DNA from: Ciona savignyi
Lineage: Eukaryota; Chordata; Ascidiacea; Phlebobranchia; Cionidae
Assembly (NCBI GenBank): GCA_000149265.1
Contig: CH002558.1
Coordinates: 147,496-211,495 of the forward strand
DNA: 64,000 bases
Direction of reading: 5' to 3'
Part shown: positions 53,360-64,000 of the stretch, one piece after another
How positions within the stretch are numbered: the first letter of the stretch is position 1
Layout: the number at the start of each line of letters is the position of its first letter
Made by a program: the position numbers and the translations under genes
The notes under the pieces: generated by a model
Databases searched by the model: none
Told to the model about the DNA's origin: nothing
What the model saw: only the letters and a program-made list of their open reading frames with translations

Positions 53360-56300
53360 CTATTCTGCCCAGAAAAATGAGCTGGGCAGTATTCTAGAAA
53401 AAATACGGTATAACAGTTTCGAATATAATGATATTCCTTGCATCGGTTGAACTGACCTGCTGCGCGTTTTGTTTCTGGCCACCGTGTTTATTGTATTTGT
53501 TTCACCAGAAAACCATAGGCTAAAACGCAGATAATATCGGTATGGGGACACCACCGCATGTGCAATGACGTCACTTTCTATGACCGCATAGCAAGAAGCA
53601 GCTACTCCGTCAACTAGAATAGTTCCACTCTGTGTTAAAGGAGCGTATGCGCCGCTTGCGCTTTCAATTGTTCGTATCTTTAAAACACGTGCAGGTCGCA
53701 CGGTGACGCTAGAGGACAAGGTAAGTTGTTCGGTATCGTGGAGTGCGTAAATGTAATCGCCCTCACGAACTTTTCCTGCAAAAGCTGCAGTTGGACTTGA
53801 ATATTCCATCCATGTGGATAGGAAAGTGTCATATGAATCTTGCCCCAGGCGCTTAGTTGTGTAAATTAAATGGTTCTTTGTTAACACAAGCGAGCGACCA
53901 TTTTCTGTCGTAATTTCCACCATTTCTCGCTGTGCTTGATGCCCCAAAACTATGTCGCTTTGTGCGTGCATAAACTGCAGGAATGTGTCTATAACTACTT
54001 GGCCTGATTGACCAACAGCAAGCACTTGATCACCAGGTTGTAGGGAAGATATCGTAACCGGTCCAGTGCGCGGGATGTACACGGTTGATTCGCCTGGAAA
54101 ACATCCTCCGTACTTTGCTTCGTCCGATTCGTCTGAAATTTTATTTGGGTTTAAAAATAGAAATTCTTCTTAAGAAAGTAAAAGCTCTGATAGCCAAGAA
54201 CGACTAGGTAAGTATTTTTTTTGCGTGATGAATTCACCCGCAGGACCGAATCCTAAGTTACTTGTCGTTTATTTACGATTCCGCCGCCACACACTTTTCT
54301 ATGGTGGTGCATTCGTGCACGTCGTTTTAGGTTTGGAACTCACTTAAGCACTAGGGTGAGAATTTAGCAATTTGTTACGAGTTTTTAAGGGGCGCGGTTT
54401 GGGCTGTGAATCCAAGCCAGCGGTATTCAAAAAGAAAATAGACACACGATCATGTCGACGTATATACACTGGCTAATCACATCATTTAGGGTCGAATATG
54501 CGACCATTTCCTGGCGACTATCGTCGATACCGATTGGCCGTTTCAAAACAAAAAGTAGGTCGTTGCTAATGTGTTCCGACGATTATTTCCCATGTTTTGT
54601 TAGAGATGCTTTGTGTGTGATTGGATCAGTATGGAAATAAGATAAACAGGTAACTTTTCTACGAAAGGTGGCTCGAATTCAAACGGACCGGGTTGACAAA
54701 GACATGGTGGCGCCGCATGTCACAAGTAAAGTCATAATAAAAAAATATTTCGGGAAAATTACCGTGTACTGATTTGAGGTGTTTGTTTTTAAAGACTTAT
54801 GAAAATGCAGGTTAAGCTAAAAGACTTTTAAGACTCGTTCCGTTTTACCCTACCATAATAGAGGCTTAGAAGCATTTTTATAGCGCCGCTGATTTTAAGC
54901 CCAGAATCCAGCGTTTCGATTGCATGGTGCCGCACTAATCAAAGAGTAGTGGGATGAAGGTATAAAATTGCAGTGTGGGGTAACTTTGAACACTTCATTA
55001 CATGACTCGAGGTGCGATATTTGACCAGAGTTGCTTTGGCGGGGCATCACATCGGCTTTCGAAACAACCACTTCCAATCGGCGAGTAGTTTCCGTTAAAG
55101 ATTAGATCAAAGCACGCATGACAAGAGTATTACATGGTCTATACGGTTTGTTGTGACTGGCACAATCGGTCACTCCCCTTCGTCTTATATTGCAGACTTA
55201 ATACGCGTCAAATTGCAGCTTGGCGTTGCCACGAAAATCTTATGGCAGAGGATTTAAAACAAAGCCTTTCTTTACAGATCAAGCAGCTGTCATATTATAT
55301 ACGTATAGTTCGTTCGTTTGGCCTCACAGCCTGACGGTTGATTTTTCTTTAGTTTAACGACCATAAAACCATTGTGTGAATTCAATTATGTTTGTGTTTG
55401 GAGAAGCGTGCCTAATAACGACGTTATTTACATGGGCAATGGCAGACTTTTGACTGTTTTGACAAGCTTTACCAACGCTTTAAGTGCCTGCCAAATTTAT
55501 GATCCACTATTTACAAAGATAACAGTCTCAATCGACGAGGCATTTCGATTTAGTTAACGCTTAATAGTTCACAAGTGCTAATTTTTCGGCGAAGGTGTGT
55601 CTTCTGACATAGTGACAGTTTATAATTCAGGCTAATATCAAACAACCCATAAACGATATCTAAAATGGACACTCCATTCTTAAGCCATTTGCATGCTTAA
55701 CTATTTTGCACCATATAACACATATTCCAAAAGTAACAACTTATCTGAAAGAAAAAAGTTCGATATATTACTGCAAAAAACACAAAGCAATAATGAACAT
55801 AAATACTTATGAATACCTCACAAAACATTCTAGAATATCAGGCAGCGGTTTTTAGACGTAAAAAGAGCCATAAATTGATTGTAATACCGAAATATCAAAG
55901 AAAAATGTAATGAAAACAGGCTCCGCCGCGACTGCATTCCAGATCTGCACTTCTAGACAGAAATTGGCCACAAAGGAAACAATAACAAATATTTTCAATG
56001 TTAAAGAAACAAGCACAGAGAGTGTCACAAAAGAAAGCTCGAGCATGTTCATTAAACACCTCAAACTCTGCACTCCGATGAGAGATTTTCTTTTCAGCCT
56101 AAACCTATGACGCTATAAATACAGCGTGAAGCGTCAAAACAAATACATATATGTTTTGGGAACACAATTCTTCAGGTTGTCGGAACAAAATCTATGCAAA
56201 AACACCCACGTAATGCTAAATTGTATCATCGCAAGTGACTTCTCTAATTTTAGCTACTTTTAAGAATGTCTTTAAAGATGAAAATTGTCATTAGGTGGTA

Positions 56301-59300
56301 TTATTGTTACGACTTGTGCAATACATCGACATTGGTATTTCTATTTTCTTTAAGGCGCTGGAAAATCATTTAACTGCGAATCTTTCAGTTTGGATGGAAA
56401 GCGGATTGTAAAACTTCTCGCTCTTTTATCAACTAAAGGCACGCTGACTTCAGTCAAAACAGGCATTAAAATTGAGAGTTAATTTACGGCGAAAAGTATT
56501 TGGTTAATATTAAAAAAAACGGAAAAATATTAGAATTAACCAAATATATAGTTAACTTCATATTTCGGTTACTATTTGATATTTGACCAAACTACCGATT
56601 TCACTCACCGGATTTGACGGAGCAGTGTACGATGTTATCGTTGTAGTATACCCAGTCGAAGCCAGCTTCAACTGCGAGTCGTGCAAGCATAGGGTATTTT
56701 CTTCGGTCCTGGTCGTTAGTCGTAATGTCAACGGCTCTGCCTGCAGAATTAAATGAGTCTTGGGTAGAGTCATTTATGGAAAATCAATTCCAATTAAATA
56801 TAATGATCAAATGGTAATTCTTGACTCTGCTTTTTTGCACATATAACAATTTTTTGCTTTATTCTTGACACGTTTTTCGAACGCATACAATGACTGAGCA
56901 AATTACAAAGCGTCACAAATAAAGATGTAGCGATAATACAATTATTTAGAACATTGTTTTAGCCATATTATGTTAAGCGGATTTAAACATTCTTTAATCT
57001 TTATATACCTGTGCGACAACTGCTACATATTGAAATTATGTTTATACCTTCATAATGTAAAGGGTCGTCAAGTCTGTCATTTCCTTCGTCCCATGCTTCC
57101 AGTACTTTCAGTTTCACCCTCACCCATTGATTAGCAACTCGAATGGCCAGGTTGTCCAATCTTTCTTTGCATCTCTGTAAAATAATTTGAACTATGCAGT
57201 GTATTTTTCAATTTATTTTACATGGCTTTATAAGAAGGGTTGGCCCCCATTAAGTACCCCCAAAATACAAATTCAAATTAATTTCTAATACTCTGAAGGC
57301 CATATTAGTTAAATACAGGTATCACATAGATGAATACCCATGTCGAACCCAGTACTTTGTTGACACCTCTTACATGTCGGTTTAAACGAGATGCGCTTCA
57401 TTTGTGTCACTTTTGGGTGACTTAGGAACAAGAAAACAATCGGACTTTGGTACGACCTGGTTATACCGTGTATTAAATTCAAAAACTCACGATTAAAATA
57501 TCCTTTGTTATTTTGAACGTGCTACCTCAAATTTATATTATAATCAATATTTTATTAAAGTATAACAGGAGTTGATTTCGCTAATGGATAAGAATGGCTT
57601 TATGCAAAGCTTCAACTGCAATCGGGTCCCGGCGTTCAAAAGACTTTGACCATCAAATCCCATTTTATGCTTCTGACATAACTTCCTGTATCTAGTTTCC
57701 AGAAGTAAGTGGGTCACAGAGTATTTACTTTAGGCAGAGGATTATCGGAAACAGTTAGTATGGTTTGAAAGGCCTCGCCACGCCAAATTCCGAGTCAAAT
57801 GTGCCAACATAACGGCCCAGAAAAGATTTAATCCGCATTGGGGCTACAAGCAATTACTGAATAACTTTGGCGTGACGCCAGTCGCACCCAGTGATTGTGT
57901 GGACACTGTCATAAGTCGTGTCGTGCCGGACTACTTTTAACGTATTCAGGGTCGCTGGGATATCAACTACTTGGAAGTAAAGCCATTGTAGCATTGCGAC
58001 CCGTGCCAACAAAGCATAATGTCTGTTTTGGTTTATAATTGACGTCGCGGGTAAAGTGCTGCTCAGATTAGGGTAAGGCTCTTTATAACAACAAAAACAC
58101 GTCGGTTTGTTTTTAACCGTTATGATCGTCACATATAGGCATTTTTCGGTGGCAGTGGGTGTGGATATGTTAGCGATCATAACGTCAGTTAAAAGTGATG
58201 CTCAATTACAAGTACTTCAGTTGTCCTTCAAGCATCTAGTCAGTTAAAACCTTTTAGCGCAGCAGCCAATGTAAACATTCTACACTTTCAGCAACCCCAT
58301 CATATTTTAACCTTTTCAATTAAGCTTAAATGCATTGGGTCGAACGAATTTGAATGCGTGAGAATTTATCTTTACAGTGGGGCCAAACTTTACAGTAGGG
58401 TGGAGTACGCCTGATCGGCGAATGTCAGGACGGATGGCCGCATTTTTGATGGACGATGTCGGCAACGCGAGCCTGTATTTCCGGCATCAAATGGTAATTA
58501 ATCCAGTCACACGCCGTCACTTTGTGATATTACTACGGTAACCCAAAACAAGTACAAATTACCTTTATATTTGTTTTTGCGTTTTTATACAATATGTATG
58601 CTTACATTAAGCAAACATTTCGTGAATATTCATATGAGCGGATATGGCCAAATGGTTGGTATAACATATTCAGCATTTACGACAAAACAAAACTGATAAC
58701 GGACCAATAATCCATCATTTGAAAGCACTCCCCACTAAAATAAGGGAAAAATAATCGATTATGGATTGAGTGTGACTCGGGTTAAACAATAAATCGACCT
58801 GCAGCAACCCATCTTCTCTTTACGGATTAAATAACATTTCGCGTCGGATCTCTGGTAACTGAGGCAAAACAAGTAGAACATATTACTACGGAAGGTTGCG
58901 CCTTCAGTTTAAAGTCAGGGCACGTTCTCACAAAATTCCTGTCTCATGTTCGAGCAAACATAAGCTGTTGCTGAAACCCTAGACGCCTTGTCCCATGCCC
59001 GTGTCGTATTAGCGGTTTCGCAATTAAACCAGCTGCAATATTCCAAGACAAATAAGTATACTTTAATTAGCTTACGAGGGATGTCTTAATTGTATGAAAA
59101 TTTAAAATATAGCGACTTTGTTTTAATTAGAGGACAGTTGCCTGATGACCACCGTCGGTGCACAAGAGAAAAGTCCTCAAAATGGCGAAACCGGAGTGGA
59201 GAGAGAAAATCCATAACAAATTGCTCTAAACTTTTTAATGCTTACAGACCATTAATTTAAAAAATATTTTGCAGACCAGCATTCTAAAATGTTAATATAT

Positions 59301-61439
59301 CACGAGATATAAGGAGCGATGTCGTGTTGCTTTAATGATTTTGTACACATGTTTTGATTAGAATTTAATTTTCGTGAGTAAATATTGAAATCTCGTATAT
59401 GGTTGAAGTATATAGTTTTTTAATTAAAGTATATTATAAATACACATGTCATTTCTACAAACCAGCACGAAATTCAACGCGATTCAGTGTTGGTGCGAAG
59501 ACCAGTGCGTCCGAAAACAATGTTTTAAACGATTTATGAAAAAAAAATATTTGTGCAAAAAGTAAAATTAAACAATTAAAATAACTGTTTTCTCGGTTTA
59601 TCCCGAGTTGTTTCGCACATTGTAATATGTATAGATGCAATTTATTCAAATAAACTGCCAAAAGTGGGATGGGCATGACCCGGTTTCATTGCCACTTCCA
59701 CTTGTTTATTTTGCACAAACCACCAGTTATTTGTGCTGGTGGCTGGAATTTCGAGTGAATCGGATATAGGTCCATGTGGCGGCGCTACAAAGTAAAGAAC
59801 CTCGTGACTGCGTTTTTAACTTTTCCTTTATTATCGCCATGGTCAGTTCCAACTGCAAAATCGGTAAATCAGTTTAAAAATGGGGTTCTGCTATAATTGC
59901 GGCGCCACTCTTTCAACTGCAGCGCCATATGTGCTATGAAATTAGCTGTGTGTTAAGCAGCTTATTCAAGCACCGATAAAATCGATTTTCGATTTGTTCA
60001 TGTATTATTTATTCCACAGTTTTACAAGTTTTTGACTTTTGCCCCTGTCAAACATGATCAACTAGTCCCTGAGAGTATAAGTCCAAGGAACATATTTCAC
60101 TCTTTATGCCAACAAATTTTCACGACGGATATTCCGAATAAATATACGCGTATAACGCATCTGGGCCAAGTTTTATGCTCATGTCTGTTGGGGAGTTTCT
60201 TTGCCGCCGGATACGTTATGCAATCTTTTAGCAATACTATCAATATAATGTTATATATAAGTGTCCTGGTAATTGCCATTTCAGAAACAATATAACTTAA
60301 ATGCCGCGAGCCGTGTCAACATGAGGCGTCATGAAACACGCCGATACTTCCTTAAAGATGAGGTAATGGCCAAAAACAGCGAATGAGAGAATAGAACTTA
60401 AATCAGTTTCAATGAACAACCATTCTTGGCTGGGCGCGTTTTCAAATCAAAAGGTTCCCACGCGCCGGAGTTTCTAATATATCTGATAACAATGCCGCTA
60501 GGTACCCGAAAAACAAGCCACAAGACCACAGCAGGATTTGCTGGCTTACTTGCATGTGACTAATTGTGCAGGTCAAAGCCGTTAGATTAGACATGAGAAT
60601 TTTACGGAGTGTGGCTGTCGGTCAACCGACGCAAATGAATCACTGTCAATCCGTTAACAGCAATTACGCATACGTCTGACAAACGATGAAATGGCGGGGT
60701 CACTCGTGAGACGTTGGTTTTAGGGTACGAGGGTTAGTACAATACTTTGAAGTGGTAGGACTTAAAATTAAAAATTTTCCACGGCACTTGATTATGTAGC
60801 AATAGGCGGTATCCGGCGAGAGCATTTTCGCTTTAATTGGACGCGCCGAACCGCTTGTCAATGGACTCTGTCATTTTCGACGCTTCCGTATTATACTGGG
60901 AATTGTCTGCTAACTCGACTAATATATATTTAATGGAACACTCTATTAATAGCAAAATTATTGTCCAACAACAAATTGTACAAAATAAAACATATTCACA
61001 GCTTCATTCAATAACCATGAATAGGTTTTATCAGTGTACAACAAAGTGCCTTCAAATGTGAACACGTGTTACACGTACCCGCGTCATAGAAGCGATCCTC
61101 GTTGCTTTCCTCTTCGTCTCGGAATTCGATATCGGTGTTCCAATTGGGAACCAACTCGTGGTGAAACCTCGGACTTGTTCGTGTTATTCTCCCAGTAGAT
61201 GGTCCACTTGCTCCAATCGTCTGCTCCGACATCTTCGGCACATACTCGCCCTTTAGAAAAGGCACAAGTTCCCGGCCTGGCTTCCGTGGTGCGCCATTGC
61301 CTTGTCCCGGGTGGCACGCATCGCACATCATCACCCCGCCTACATTTGGCCGCCGCCGTAACAACCTTGTGTCTATTGCAATACTGGTCAGTAACGGCCC
61401 AACGATAAGCGACCATATTAGAAAAGTAGCTACACAAAT
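53360..61439 (-). CDS. hh: Hedgehog (signalling domain plus Hint autoprocessing domain); start exon missing
   Basis: Exons (minus): 61439-61079, 57174-57048, 56740-56609, 54132-53360 (TAG). Secreted morphogen precursor that cleaves itself and links cholesterol to its N-terminal half. Exon 1: hydrophobic leader ([16 protein letters not shown]), CHPGQG at the palmitoylation cysteine position, [22 protein letters not shown] (calcium site). Exon 2: [24 protein letters not shown]. Exon 3: [31 protein letters not shown]. Exon 4: cleavage site GGCFPGEST, then the Hint domain with [12 protein letters not shown] (TxxH) and ASCYAVIE, ending with a sterol-region-like hydrophobic/basic tail. Exons 2-3-4 join in phase. 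Exon 1 to exon 2 does not: the best donor (GTACGT at 61078) leaves one base while exon 2 needs none. The leader has no in-frame Met before a stop, so an upstream exon is likely (CAG acceptor at 61441-61440). AATAAA follows the stop directly. Confidence 0.93.
54133..56608. other. Hedgehog intron 3
   Basis: About 2.5 kb between the last signalling exon and the Hint exon. No SINE, hAT end or other exon recognised. Intervening frames of 60-70 codons look like chance. Confidence 0.5.
57175..61078. other. Hedgehog intron 1 (3.9 kb)
   Basis: The longest intron of the gene, with noticeably higher GC content in stretches (57750-58500, 60300-60850) than the intergenic DNA around EIF2D, and no SINE or hAT ends by eye. 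A plus-strand frame at 60032-60295 contains a hydrophobic stretch but has no supporting context. A small missing exon between exons 1 and 2 could lie here and would explain the phase problem. Confidence 0.45.
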
Positions 61440-63453
61440 CTGAATCGAATGTCGGGGGAGATTGACGGGGTTGTGCGATATTCGGCGAACCTCCGTTTTT
61501 TGCGTTTCGGGAAATAAAGTCGCTGCAGAGGATGACGCTGAACGTTAAAGGTGCATATCATTATGCAACGTAGTTTTTCACTCTGACTACATGGACAGGC
61601 TTGACTATCTTCTTCGCAGTCCAGATGTTGCGAGTCATTGCTGTTCGGAGAAAGGCGATTATGAACTTGATCTGCGTCCTCCGACATTCTTCTATTATTA
61701 TCTAGACTTCGACATTGATAAATAACAGTTAAATATCTACTGATGTAAAAAGGAAACAGTTGTGATTTATAAGCAAAAACACTTTACTTTGGCAAGTACC
61801 ATAAAATGACTTTTGTAAGTAACATAATTTTTTTAAAAGGTAAAAAATGAGGCCCAAAATTCGCTTAGATTTAAAGTGTTGTTCACTGGTTCTGCAACAT
61901 ATTTAATACAAAGAGTAGCGGACACCAACTCTGGTACATGTCTCGCAGAACCTCGTTTAAAATATATCGATCACCTAATCCCTTTCCTCATTTAAGTGAC
62001 TGACAAGTTTGATGTACGTTGGCACACCTCGTGCCAAAACGCTAACGTTGGCAAACACGGCGACTTGTACCAGCAGTTGCGTTTTGCGACTGATCCTTCC
62101 AGCGTCGTGTAAACAGACTGACGTTTCTTACGTTCTGCTTTCGACATCGCGCTATTATTGGCTTAAACAGTCGTGTTTGTCGAACCTACTTACCCTCAAA
62201 GAAAATCGTCTTAGATCAGCATAAGCTTATTACGATGAAGTCGGTGATACACCAATCGTTCGATTGCCTGGCTCTTAACTGGACTCCCCCTAATAGAGCC
62301 TATTCCAAATGCATTCCTAAGTCACCTTTTTCTTTTACTGTGGCAGAGACCTGAGAGCGACCTTTGAATGTCTTCACACCTTGTGATTTTCTCATAACTT
62401 CAGCATTAAAACTAACTCAAATACTACATAAGAAACCCACACTTTAATAACAAAACCGTTTACATTTACTCCAACTGAGATATGTATTAGTTTAACCTTT
62501 GATGCTTCGTTTTAAGTGTTTAACTTTACAGACAAAGGCAAATATTACGGTTCCACGTATTTTTATATAAAACGCTTTCGGTTTACAACGCCTTTCAAGA
62601 TACCGTATGCTTGCTCTGCAGGGCGAACCAGATCTCTGAACTTTTATCCAGGCTTTAATTTCTGAAAGAACAAAGCAAATTCCACACGTTAGTTAACATA
62701 GTTATTGGCGAATATACTTTACACAGGCGACTCGCACGCCAAAGCCATTTACATAATATGCGTCACACGATCTTACAGGCCTCTCTGCATACCTTACTTC
62801 GGTTTAGCAATAAGCAATTAATATTTTCAATTACAAACAGAAATGCTGCTGTTCAAACTTATAACGAGGAAATACTGCCGCTGATCTGGCACCATCTACA
62901 CCGTGTGGTGGTTTTTTGGCAAAATATGTAAATAATGTCGGGCTCCCTGTTGACTGAATTTTGTGTTGGTTCACTATTATTGCCATTAATATAAAGTTTA
63001 CGGCGTTATTATCTTCGCATTGCAATGATGATGGTGCGTCCACGCAATATTAAACCAGACTCCTTCCTGTGTTTTCACCAAAAATAAATGACATTAAGGA
63101 TTAATTCTTAAAAATAATTTGCTACACTGCGGCCTAACTGCAGTGAGCTCAAGAGTCGCTGTTGAGTGCTTCCACTACATATCCCGGCGATTCCCAATTA
63201 TTTCCGCCGCGAGAAGAAACAAATAACAGAGATTGATTGGGACTGGCCATAATTTCGCTCAGTCTCGCGACTATTTCTCTCGCTTATGAAAAACTGAACC
63301 TTTCCTTAACATAAGAGAAATATTTGACTGACTAGCGTTGCCTACCGGTTTAATGCTCTCATACAGCAATCAAATCGAACATTATTAGATACAAATGATT
63401 GACTTATATAAAATGGCTACGTTATGTCGGCATGCGCAACTATGTTTACTTAC
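61440..63453. other. Upstream hedgehog region
   Basis: Expected to hold the missing start exon and promoter of hedgehog. A minus-strand frame 61687-61430 overlaps the leader exon in another frame and is Cys/Ser-rich without a signal sequence. No SINE or transposon ends seen, and no start exon can be assigned with confidence. Confidence 0.4.
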
Positions 63454-63700
63454 ACATTTGATCGTCAACTGATTTGGGGATACAAGCAGTAATCGCACGA
63501 TCGAAAACGCTGGTTGCACGTTTCTGGGAAAAGCAGTGTGGGTGAAAACGGACAGCCGTGAGAGGTGAAAGCTGAACGATCCTAGTACGAGTGTCTTGTT
63601 CTGTCACGGTCACTTGCAATTGACAGGGAGAAGTCAACTCGACTGTCTTCCAATCCTGTACCTTAACTGTGCGAGCAAAGGCCATGTGTGGCATGAAAGT
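63454..63700 (-). CDS. Possible internal exon of an unidentified minus-strand gene
   Basis: A 247-bp segment is open in one minus-strand frame between an acceptor (GGATTAG at 63702-63701) and a strong donor (GTAAGT at 63453). It reads MAFARTVKVQDWKTVELTSP, then CQLQVTVTEQD and a second half with HPHCFSQK and ACIPKSVDD. The composition is balanced, unlike the AT-rich chance frames nearby, and alternating beta-type residues suggest an extracellular or beta-sandwich domain. I do not recognise the family. It could be a chance frame. Confidence 0.3.
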
Positions 63701-64000
63701 CTAATCCGCAAGGCTTTAAAAACTTGCTTTCTTCCCCGGCTCGATATCAAACGTGGTGACGAATCGTTGTGGATACCCGACAGTATGTCACATACCGGCA
63801 GGTAAAGGGACTAAAGACGCAGCTGATCTCATAAGATCAGTTGAGGTAGCTTGCATCAAGCCACTTACAGCTGTACACGATCAAAATAGGTTTGCGAGTC
63901 AGCCACATTTATTTAACGCGCCTTTAACCCACAGGTATCCGATCCAAATTCACCTGTTCTACATTCTAACACGTGAATTCATGTTTACTCATAAATAGAC

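Noticed and set aside
60032..60295. 87-codon plus-strand frame with hydrophobic segments inside hedgehog intron 1
   Set aside because: Starts at a non-ATG codon, no splice context, no family resemblance.
61084..61687. Overlapping minus-strand frames of 117 and 85 codons as a separate gene
   Set aside because: They are alternative frames over the hedgehog leader exon; neither has splice support or a recognisable domain.
63815..63845. Small inverted repeat CTGATCT..AGATCAG
   Set aside because: Seven-base arms are expected by chance in 64 kb; no terminator or operator context applies in an animal genome.

Overview
This is eukaryotic, animal nuclear DNA: AT-rich, intron-rich (many introns of 55-500 bp), with GT-AG splice sites and two assembly gaps (runs of N). 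The gene content is chordate-like: hedgehog, a two-repeat Neuralized, one tropomodulin, EIF2D and GMPPB. Compact genes and an abundant tRNA-headed SINE with a (TATCC)n tail point to a tunicate, most likely Ciona; the species is inferred, not proved.

Layout: (1) about 1-12.6 kb, + strand: a 16-exon gene for a nuclear protein with SUMO-interacting-like motifs, a bipartite NLS and a C-terminal domain resembling FAM178/SLF2 (SMC5/6 loader); its 5' end lies outside the window. (2) About 14.3-21.0 kb, + strand: a Neuralized-family E3 ligase (NHR1-NHR2-RING), with two possible unjoined 5' exons. (3) 21-27.6 kb: transposon-rich intergenic DNA (two hAT-like MITEs with perfect 8-bp target duplications, SINEs, a foldback repeat). 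(4) 27.6-31.6 kb, + strand: GMPPB, complete in 9 exons, 360 aa. (5) 32.0-39.1 kb, - strand: tropomodulin, complete in 8 exons, 366 aa, convergent with GMPPB with 454 bp between stops. (6) 39.1-42.7 kb: SINEs in both orientations, a long foldback array and a GGACCTAGCGCT-type minisatellite, then a 256-bp gap. (7) 42.7-49.8 kb, + strand: EIF2D, complete in 11 exons, 609 aa, with one GC-AG intron. (8) 49.8-53.3 kb: SINEs, one split by a 441-bp LTR-like insertion. (9) 53.4-61.4 kb, - strand: hedgehog, with secretory leader, signalling domain and autoprocessing Hint domain; its start codon exon is not identified and the exon 1-2 phase does not close. (10) 61.4-64 kb: upstream hedgehog DNA and one possible exon of another - strand gene.

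The genes are unrelated housekeeping, cytoskeletal and signalling genes and do not form a pathway cluster. The most informative non-gene content is the mobile-element record: nested hAT and pogo-like elements, a duplication that copied part of a hAT element into a neighbouring EIF2D intron, and a solo LTR in a SINE. I found no convincing previously undescribed multi-gene system. Exon joins were made by eye from reading frame, splice sites and remembered family features, without database search.
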